Shown here: positions 55,363-64,000 of the stretch, in pieces
How the letters are laid out: each line of letters begins with the position of its first letter
How positions within the stretch are numbered: position 1 is the stretch's first letter
Notes under the pieces: generated by a model
Databases searched by the model: none
What the model was told of the DNA's origin: nothing
Seen by the model: the letters and a program-made list of their open reading frames with translations, nothing else
From: Blasia pusilla
Lineage: Eukaryota > Marchantiophyta > Marchantiopsida > Blasiales
Assembly (NCBI GenBank): GCA_050084515.1
Contig: CM114272.1
Location: 54,746,001 to 54,810,000 of the forward strand
Length of the DNA stretch: 64,000 bases
Direction: 5' to 3'
Made by a program: the position numbers and the translations under genes

Positions 55363-58300
55363 ATGAGCGGGATGGAGGATGGAGACGATGGTAAGAGTTA
55401 TGGGTATCGCCCAAAACTTGTCTGGAATGCTGCAGTGCAGGAGTATCTGGCTCACGCATATGGACCTTCGCAGATTTTGGAAATCTGTAGCGCTCTCACG
55501 TAAGAAATCTTTCTCTGTTCTTGTTATCCCAGTTGCACGGACTCCTGAATCTCTACGTGAAAACTCGTGGAACATTTGAACGAATTGAGTCTTAACATAC
55601 TTTCACGTGATGTGTTGCGCTGTTAACGTTGAAATAGTAGACCCCCGGAGTTTTACCTCAGAGGAGAGCTAGTGAAACTTTTGTGGCGTGGACTTAAAAT
55701 TAGAATCGGACAATCGGCCAGAGGAACATCCATTCACCGCTTAGGTGTGCGTTGAACTGCTGCGTCGTCAATTTTCTCTGTAGTTTTCGAGTTTAGATCA
55801 CTGATGACCCGGTTTTCTGCCAATACTTCGTCTGCTGTATTTAGGCGCCCGTGCATGAATTCAACAGTCCGTGTCAACACGCTGCAGGCAAACACCCAGG
55901 AAATCATAGAACAGCTAACCCAACATTTCACTGGAGCATCAGTGCGCAGCAGTTTGGGTTCTCTCTGTGCCGAAGTTAAGACCCCAGACCACAAATCACA
56001 AGCTCTTAAGAAAGGATCAACCCCTTGTGACGTCCATGAAGTTGCTTCGTTTGAAAATGTTGCACGACCTGCTCAAAACAAATGCAGTAAACGATCAGAT
56101 GAATGTGAAAGTGAGAGCTCTCCATCAGGAAGATCCACGAAATCGCAGGAGGGGCAATGTAGCAATGCAAAAGGAAAGGAAATCGGCAACCATAATTTCA
56201 GGGAAGAAGCTGAAATGAAAAATTTGAAGATCAGTGACCAGCTATCAAGTAAAATATGCTGGGAACATCCCGAATTAAAGGATGTGATAATGGTGAGAGG
56301 ACGTGGGCCATATGAGGTGGATTGCAGAGATGAAAGTGGTGGACCATTGAAGGAGGTGGTGGTTAGCCGGAAATGTGCTGAGGCAGTACTTCGTGGAGCC
56401 AATGTACGCCACCCTGAATTTTTGCTCCAGTTGCAGTTCCCATGGTTTAGCCAGTAGATGTTAACTATGTTTGTTTGGAGAGATCAGGGCGCCTGAATGG
56501 TAGCATGTCGTCCACACGATCCTGAAGAAAGATAAAGAGAGTTCAAACGGCTCCCACGAGGCACTCTAGTTTCGCAGCCCCTGCTGTACACATAGGGCAC
56601 TTGGGAACTCTGTTTTCGCCCATCATAGATTCAAGAAGTATTGGACCAATGGAGAAGCTAGATCCACTAGAATCAGGACGTTGGACCTCGTAAGGAGCAG
56701 AAAATTGGCCAATTTGGAGCAGTATAGGTCAAGATCCTCTGTGATTGTTGCGTGCACAACTCAATGATAACCTAGACCTCTAATCCACCTCACTGTGTGT
56801 CCCTGTGGGCAGGGCAGATTTTTGTGCCCGGGGTACTCGCGTCCAGTCTACACATAGAAAAGGGTGATATTGTTGCTGTGACTGTAGCTGTGGAGAAACA
56901 AGATTCCGCTGGCACTTGGGCTGTGGGCATCACACGTGGCACTACGCTTGATTCTGAGCATGCTAATTCACGTATGTTCCAAACTTCCGAATCCAACGTT
57001 TTGTGTACTTCTCTCAGAGACAATAGCACAGGCACTGACATGGATTTCTTCGATAATCATAACTTTACAAAGCTGAGGATTTGGAGAATTTCACTCGGGT
57101 AGCAATATTGTAGCAACATCCTTCATCAATCTTTTTTGGTAGATGGAATAGAAGTCGGAAGGATACACAACAGATAAGCCTGGCCCTCACTTGTACAAGG
57201 ATGATACATCCAAATCAAGAAATGGTCTATGACGGTTCTTGATGTAAAAGCCTCTGATCAACTATGGAGCACATTTGGTTAGCCTCCAAAATGGTTAAGC
57301 GTTCAGAACAACCGTTCTTAGCATTCAAGCTGAAACACATAGCACTGGATACCTGGCAGGCTAAAAGATTTTGAATTTATTTATAGCAAATGACTCAATG
57401 GCCTTAGATCCTTGCACAACATTTTGGCTCTTAGCAATACACAGACCAACGAAGTCTCTAAATGAGACTCTGGTCCAAGGACAACATCATATGGTATTCT
57501 ATCTTGGAATTGGAAAGTGATGAACGCTAATCAGCTTTTGATGTGCATGTCTTCTTCCAGAGATGGAGGGTGTTAGTCGCAGAAACTATTTCATTGGTAA
57601 GGGAAGAATGACCATGTCAAGAAATACACTCTTTAGAGAAACTAAAGGGGTTGCAGTCGAAATGACACACAGAATTTTCGACCTTCCTCCATTCCATGGT
57701 AATTGTCTGACCAACCATGGGATTGCTGTTTGTCAGAATTTTCCCAGACACTTCATTTTCTTTTCTTCTTCAGGAGGTTAAAATTCTGGGGAACCAAAAG
57801 AGTCCAACTTGGAAACCCTGAGAAGGATATTCTCCTACAAACAAGTTATCTCACTAGTTAATCTGCCGTCTTCACTGACAGGCCTGTTACAAGGACAGAT
57901 TTTCCTTCAGAATCTACCAAGCATAGTTGCGGCACGTGTTCTAGGTAAGCTTGATATCCTACCTGATACAGTTGATTCTTGTCTTTTTTTAAAAAAATTT
58001 TTACCTCGCATCCATTTGCTTTCAAGGGCTATTCAAATGTCAGAAGAGAGCAATTCTGTATTTTACGACCTTGAAGGGTTTTTGGACAAGCAGGTTGCAT
58101 GCCATGCTTGTCTAAAAAGTGTCATGCTTGTCTAAAAACCAGCAATGCATCTGACATGGAACACGTTCCTCTTGCAATGTAATGGCCTTTCTTGGAGATC
58201 CAAAGCCAGGGGAGAAAATTCTTGACATGTGTGCTGCACCTGGTGGAAAGACTACAGCCATTGCCATGCTTATGGAAGATAAGGGTGAGATCATTGCACT

Positions 58301-60361
58301 CGACCGCTCTCATAATAAGGTACCTGCCAGACAACTAACCAGATGACACTTAGTTTACCTTAGTTTACACAGACTCAAGCTTCTAATAATACTGGACTTT
58401 GTGTCAGGTGCTGGAGATACAGCGCTTATCTGAAGAAATGAAGCTTACTTCCATTCAAGCTTACAAAGTAGATGCGACCAAGTCTGTCATCAGTAGTAGC
58501 ACTGTGGAGAGAACTACAGAGTTTCCGTCCCAAGTTTCTCGCAACAGTGAGAGTGTTACCGGGGACGATAACCCACCAGTGGAATCATCACCCCCTCGAC
58601 AACATACTGAGCTCCAGAGCAGTAGCAAGTCTGGAGGTTCTCTTTACTGCTATTTCCTACTTCCGAATATGGTGTCCATTATGTTTATTCCCTCAGTTTG
58701 TGTGCAACCCTATCGAGAAGTGCTTTTGAGCATTGCTAGCTAGGTAGCTTCACTATATCAAATCCTGGAGATCAATGTAAAGAAAACAGATCATGAAATT
58801 AAAAGACGCTAGTGAGATCTCTGAGTTGTCATCTAACTGATGTAGATATACAGGAAGTGTCAAGTCTTTTGAACCAGTGATGATGGCTCCTTCAGTATAG
58901 TGGGAATGATGAAGTGCATCTCCTTTTCTGTGATAGACGTTTCCACTGAAAACCAAGGGCATTATAAAAGTAAGGCTGCAGCAAGGAAGGAAGCCAGAAG
59001 ACTGAAGAACATGTCCGCTGGGATCAAGAATGTAGATGGAAGTGTGCAGAAGCTGAAAGGTTTCCACCCACAAAGCTTTGATAGGGTACTACTGGATGCT
59101 CCCTGTTCTGCTTTGGGACTTCGTCCACGGCTTTCTGCAGGAGAGGTACCAATCCCTTTTTGTGAAATGAATGATTTGGTGCCCTGAAACATTTGTATTT
59201 GACATCATCTAGAACTTATGGGTTCCATGGTGATGAAGTTTAAACTTTACTTTCCAAGTCTGCAGTATCGCAGACGTGCCCATGATCAGAAGTGTTTATG
59301 GTTCAGGAAACATTGGAAACTTTGAGGCAACATTCTTGCTATCAACGGAAAATGCTCGACCAGGCAGTGCAACTGGTTCGACCTGGTGGAACTTTGGTCT
59401 ACTCAACGTAAGTATGCTATGTTCTGGTACCCATAATCATCCTTTCAAAGGTTTTAGTAGTAAAATCAATCAGCTGACATGCAGGCTGAAAACAGTATTT
59501 TCTGCTGTGATTTCCACGTTTCTTCAAGAACCGTTTTGGTAAATGCTGTAAGTGTGAATTCTATTTTATCTGTACAGATGCACCATAAATCCAGGAGAGA
59601 ATGAAGCTGTGGTCCGTTATGCCCTTGATACATACAATTTCCTATCTCTCATGCCTCAGGTATTCCAGTTTTTTGCATCTTGACTTACTAAGAAAGACTT
59701 CTTCAAAATGAATCAGGAAGCACAATGGGTCCTTGTAGTCGGCTTGAGTCTATTTTCTTTCAGATGGGTAGCTTTTATTTCAGTGATTTTCTTTTCTGGA
59801 TATCGAGGGATTTTCTTGTCTGTCACAAACAGAACTTCATTGACGTGAATTACTCCGGTATCATTCTTGAATATAGGAACCAAAGATAGGGGGACCAGGT
59901 CTAGTCGGTGGACTCAACGTCTTTGATGGCATGTCTTCCAAGTAAGCTCCTGTCATCCATGTCGCAAGATGCTTTCTTCACCTCATCTCTGCATCTCTTA
60001 TCCTAGATTTGATACTGCAGATCATAAGCGTTCCAAAGGCTCAAGAAAGAGGTTCACCAGATTCACACTCCTCATCGTGACTTACAATTCATTAAGGCAT
60101 CAAGAATATCACTGGAAAGGATGGTCGCAGTAGGCAGATGAATCTATGTGTAGCTCACAAGTTTGTTGGGAATTTGACCTCCTGCGTTACAGGGAGTGGC
60201 TACGAGAAGAAGAAAAGCATTTGGTGCAAAGGTTTAGCCCCTGTGGGACCTACGATACCATAGGATTCTTCATTGCCAAGTTTGCAGTTGCACCAAAGGA
60301 ATATCAAGGTCAAGTGACTTCTGAAATGAAGTTGAGAGATCTCCAACCCGATGAGAAGTGA
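55363..60361 (+). CDS. NSUN6: NSUN6-like tRNA (cytosine-5) methyltransferase with PUA domain (12 exons)
   Basis: Exons: 55363-55499, 55845-56403, 56818-56971, 57561-57698, 57882-57944, 58198-58319, 58408-58636, 58958-59145, 59307-59407, 59578-59659, 59877-59941, 60193-60361. All have GT-AG boundaries and join in frame to 668 residues. N-terminal part: YRPKLVWNAAVQEYL, then STVRVNTL. PUA domain: VMVRGRGPYEVDC through IFVPGVLASS and KGDIVAVTV. Methyltransferase core: SAM motif I ILDMCAAPGGKTT, ALDRSHNK, motif IV DRVLLDAPCSALG, LVRPGGTLVYSTCT with the second conserved Cys, and PGLVGGLNVFDGM. Both catalytic cysteines are present. The human homologue methylates C72 of tRNA-Cys and tRNA-Thr; a similar role is inferred. 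A Ser/Thr-rich insert of about 60 residues follows motif II. Confidence 0.93.
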
Positions 60362-60544
60362 ACAAGCTGAACTCTTATCTGTAACACTATCATTACTTTT
60401 GACACCAACTTACACAGAAAGATTTTCTTGTCATTCACCAAAGGTATCGTCTTTGGTCTCAAGGTCTCAACATCCAAGCATCACTATATGCCAATTAAGC
60501 TGTACATCTGTTCCAGATGTCACTGGCATGCAGGAATGTCTCTA

Positions 60545-61960
60545 AAGGAATGCTCTACCTGCAATTGATGTATCCCTCGCAAATCTGCCCAACATAAGTT
60601 GCAAGCCCAAAGGTACGACCACGAAGTTGGGATCTATTTTCTTATCCATATTCATTGTGTACAATTGCACACATTTCTTTCCAAAGCATATTATCCCAAC
60701 CTTCCAACACGAGGACTTCAGGAGGTAATACCTCGTACAAACGTGAAATTGTATGTCTTGCAATAGCATCTAGTGTCTCAAAATCATGAAATTTCATCAT
60801 TGGTGGACAATAATCTAGTCCACGAATGATTGTATATCTAAATACATTATTATGCTGAGTAATAACCAAGCTCTCATGTGCCATGAGCATAACTCTAAAA
60901 GAATTCTCCCCCTCTAAGGAAATGCTTTCACCCTAACAACACCTCCACTATATCCCATTGAATACCTATATATATTAAAATAAATCTAATTCTACGCTTA
61001 GCAAAAAGTATGGTGAAAGTACTTCCCGGGATGTTTTTTTACTATAGTTATACCGATTAACCAACCATGGCAATTGTAGGTCTCCAACCTTCAGTTATCG
61101 TACTTATGTAACCTTCTCTTTATCATCTATATTACTCTCTCGACCAACCCATCCACCTTAGAATAATCTCTAGATGTGGTGTAGTGATCTATCAATGTTA
61201 TAAAATTCTCCTCTAAACTTGCCACCCTAATCATTTAACATCTCTACTAGTGTATTGTATCAACTAAGCATGTAATACATAAATGTATGAGCCACTTCTT
61301 CACTCTAAATACCAATAATGCTACTAATACAATCCTCATAAGGAAAGGAATCCTCATGTGGATTGATCATGCTTCACCATGGTCCATACTTACCATGATA
61401 TTTTATCAATGGAAAAGGTGATGCGAAGTCTAGATTCAACATACAACCTAAACCAATAATTGTAAAAGGATATAGTTTATGGAGTGGGAGCATTGAAAGA
61501 TGCTCATACTTTATCACACACCATTCATTTGGCAACAAATTGATGAATATCAATCTATATGTCATACCTCTAATAAATAATTGGAACTAAGTTATAATTA
61601 CTCTTTATTCCAAAATGCCCAAACTCCTCATGAGCATGTCATATTTTATGTGCTCGTTGGGAATGATGAGGCATTACGCATCCGTAAAATGTGTGTCCTC
61701 TCCTACCTAAACCTCTGATCCTATTGCCTAGCACTCACTCTATCCACAGTGAGTTTGGTATGTAGGTAACTCCATAGCCTTTTGATTATCATGGACATCA
61801 TCATATTTTATCTCCTCAATAACCTCAAGATTTGAAGAGTTATCTTGCGATAATGCTATTAAAGTCAATGGACCATGTTGATCTAACATACGCAAAAAGC
61901 ATAAGAAGGCCAATATATGCCGACCAGACATCATCTCCTCATCACTTTCTCTCTATCATC
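60545..61960 (-). mobile_element. Ty3/gypsy PHD-family copy E, AT-shifted remnant
   Basis: The minus strand matches family pol in order: LAFLCFLRMLDQ and KYDDVHDNQKAM (61934-61740, linker after RNase H), LHKLYPFTIIGLGCMLNLDFASPFPL (61565-61374, integrase), LVITQHNNVFRYTIIRGLDY and RLYEVLPPEVLVLEGWDNMLW (60890-60642), then NFVVVPLGLQLMLG where PHD zinc ligands begin (about 60600). Many G-to-A and C-to-T type changes make it far more AT-rich than copies C and D. It is truncated at both ends and abuts the NSUN6-like gene about 185 bp after its stop. Confidence 0.75.
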
Positions 61961-63799
61961 CAGAGGAGATGGATGGGCATATGGTGGCACAAAAATGAAT
62001 TTTTTTGTTTCTAGGACACAGATGAATGGACAAGTCTGGACATGTCCACGGATATGGATTGCAAGAGGTGGGGCCCATACTTATAGTTCATGATGGAAGG
62101 GGGCAAGCGCGAGTGGCGCGATAATGGGGGAGGAAGTGGAGATAGAGAGAAGAAGAAAGGGGAAAGTATGGAACACATGGGCAAGTGGGGGGAGTGAGAA
62201 ATAAGAGGAAGGTGGGCCCCACATGGACAAGTCCTTCCATAAGACGGACATAAGTTCATGGACTTTATCCACATGCAACCTGGGATGTGCACCTTGATTG
62301 AAGGACTTGGCCGGAGGACGAACTTATTTGTAAACATCTAGATCCTTAAGTACTCGCTCGAGAGGAAAGACAAATCTTGCATGCACAACTCTCATCATCA
62401 TAGATGAGAGTTGTGTTCTCACTTAAGTACAGAGAGAGACGACTATTGTGTCCAAGACCCATCATCACGCAAACATACTACTAGCATAGGACATTTACGG
62501 ATGATCATTGTTTAATTTGAGGTAAGGGTCTAAAGATCCATGACTTCCCTTGCCTAATTATGGCCTAACCCCTTACTCACCACCACAAGCAAACTATCCA
62601 AGACTTGGGACAAACTTCTTTGATAGTCTAATGACTTCAAATAATACTAGCGCACTTTATGGTCCCAATTGCCAAATGGACCTTGAATGAGTCTCTAACT
62701 TGAACTCAATATTTGAACCAAAGGTCAGGGTCGAAAATTGGACTCGCTAAACTTGACTTGGTATCAAAATCCCAATAGCAACCTCTCAATATATCTTGTG
62801 TCATTGGTTCAACCCTATGGTTTTCAAGGTGGGGTTTATATTCTAAACTTACTTGGAGATGTTCCCCCTTATTAGTAGTTCTAGAAAATTGAGTCCCTCC
62901 ATCATCCAAAGAATCCCTTTTGGGCCATTCCTTGTGGTCCTCATCCCAAATTATCATAACTCCAAAAAAATTGGTTTTTTATCAAGACTTTTACTTGTGC
63001 ATTTTTTGGACTTTTGGTATATTGGAATTGGCTCCTTGCAAGCTTTCTAATGCCATATTATTCATTACAAATACAAATTGGGTTCAATATAAGTAACTTA
63101 AGTTGTTATGACTCCATTGTCACTTCAAATATGGAGAGCTACTAAAAGTTCAATTAGATTCCAATTTAGGTTGTAGCCTCCTTGAAGCTTAACTCTTATG
63201 GGACTTGAACTCTTTTCAATTTCCACCATAGATTTGTTCATGATCTTCTAGGTCAAAACCGTCATTAGATAGAGGTAGAGGTGCCAATGGTGGTAAGGCA
63301 TTTAGAAAGGGTTCTACCAGCATCTTTTATGATAAAGAAATACTATTAGCTACTTCATTTGGGAAGCGAGGTACATATCATAGGTCAAGAACATTGCACA
63401 TGGATGTATTTTTTGGAGCGCTATATCCATAGATTAAGGGATTTAGAATAGAGGGTAGTATAATAGAGGGTACTCACTTTTAAAGGTAATGTTATATACT
63501 ATTGAAGACTGAGTTATATTCAAGCTCATCGGACACTCGAACTGCTACCTTTGATACTCACATAGTAGGAAGTAGCAATTTCAATGTAGGAAAGTGCAAT
63601 TAGTGAAGGAAAGTTGTGCAATTTGCTCTCTATAGGCCAATTACGACTAGTTTTTCCATATATTTGATCAATTTTGGAACATTTCAAATCAATTTATGTT
63701 TAGGAGTGGTCTATGCTTCAATTGGAGCAATGGAGAGCCTGAAATTACCTTTTGGTGAGTAAAATTATTCTTCATGCAATATTCATCAATAACAAATAA
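61961..63799. other. Non-coding stretch with a small hairpin
   Basis: No gene recognised. ACAACTCTCATC / GATGAGAGTTGT (62385-62396/62403-62414) is a perfect 12-bp stem, flanked by CTTAAGTAC on both sides (about 62345 and 62422). A purine-rich patch occupies 62090-62220. It may include the 5' terminal repeat of the copia-like element that starts near the window end, but no repeat partner is visible. Confidence 0.35.
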
Positions 63800-63811
63800 G
63801 ACAAAAAGTTA

Positions 63812-64000
63812 GATAAGCAAAAATACAATGTTTGGAAGTTTCGCATAGAATAATTTCTCATGGATCAAGAACTATGGGAGCTTGTTACAGATGATAAGGC
63901 CAAGCCAGAAGATGACTCAACAGACTTGAATGTTCGTGCTTGGAACAAACGCGTAAGGCAAGTAATTCACTATTTCAATTTCGATAAGTTTGCTAATGAT
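63812..64000 (+). pseudogene. Ty1/copia-type gag, N-terminal part, cut by window end
   Basis: The plus strand reads LDKQKYNVWKFRIE, a stop, FLMDQELWELVTDD, then WNKRVRQVIHYF. The Y-x-x-W-K...L-x-x-x-x-L-W pattern is that of the gag region (UBN2/DUF4219 type) at the start of plant copia polyproteins. A TAA replaces the expected residue before FLMDQELW, so this copy is probably defective. It continues past 64000. Confidence 0.7.

Noticed and set aside
55804-56457. First exon of the NSUN6-like gene starting at 55804 as a single frame to 56457
   Set aside because: An upstream exon (55363-55499) supplies the conserved N-terminus and splices in frame to 55845; 56404 onward reads into an intron.

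Overview
This is a nuclear window from a land plant. Evidence: spliceosomal GT-AG introns, a half-size ABCB transporter with a plastid-transit-like N-terminus, an NSUN6-type RNA methyltransferase with a PUA domain, plant-like tRNA-Gln(TTG) and tRNA-Ala(TGC), and Helitron, PIF/Harbinger, Ty3/gypsy-like and Ty1/copia-like elements. A non-flowering plant (bryophyte or lycophyte) is my guess; the species cannot be fixed from the sequence alone.

Layout. 1-2690: decayed Helitron 1 (minus), with a repeated B3-like ORF (plus) and a gypsy 3' fragment (copy A). 2690-7260: gene-poor, with one dispersed repeat and a hairpin cluster. 7265-20204: a three-level nest. A PIF/Harbinger element (Myb/SANT-like ORF plus DDE transposase) is split by gypsy copy B (minus, 7834-18879), which is split by gypsy copy C (plus, 8735-13962). 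22235-23206: an intact alpha/beta-hydrolase (monoacylglycerol lipase or caffeoylshikimate esterase type). 24046-24502: minisatellite and tRNA-Ala. 26560-39802: Helitron 2 (minus), with the same B3-like ORF on its 3' side and gypsy copy D (27434-36189) inserted in its helicase. 39800-44690: AT-rich spacer with duplications, a MITE-like foldback, a long (AC)n tract and hairpins. 44789-46161: tRNA-Gln and an unrecognised 260-aa gene. 49296-60361: a divergent pair, ABCB29-like transporter (minus, 10 exons) and NSUN6-like methyltransferase (plus, 12 exons). All exon phases in both models join in frame. 60545-61960: AT-shifted gypsy copy E. 63800-64000: start of a copia-type gag.

The most interesting item is the gypsy family of copies A-E. 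Its pol encodes protease, reverse transcriptase, RNase H and DDE integrase, and ends in a PHD-type zinc finger. Its ends are not ordinary LTRs. Inserted copies begin with block L (TGTCACGTC...) and end with block R (...GCACGACA), inside 4-bp target duplications. Copy C ends R-L-R, giving L1-internal-R1-L2-R2. That is a split-direct-repeat layout, known from tyrosine-recombinase PAT/Ngaro elements but not, to my knowledge, from integrase-bearing gypsy elements. Recombination between R1 and R2 would explain why copies B and D have no terminal repeat.

The single-copy genes (hydrolase, ABCB, NSUN6, probably the 260-aa ORF) look functional. All transposon genes seen here carry stops, frameshifts or deletions.
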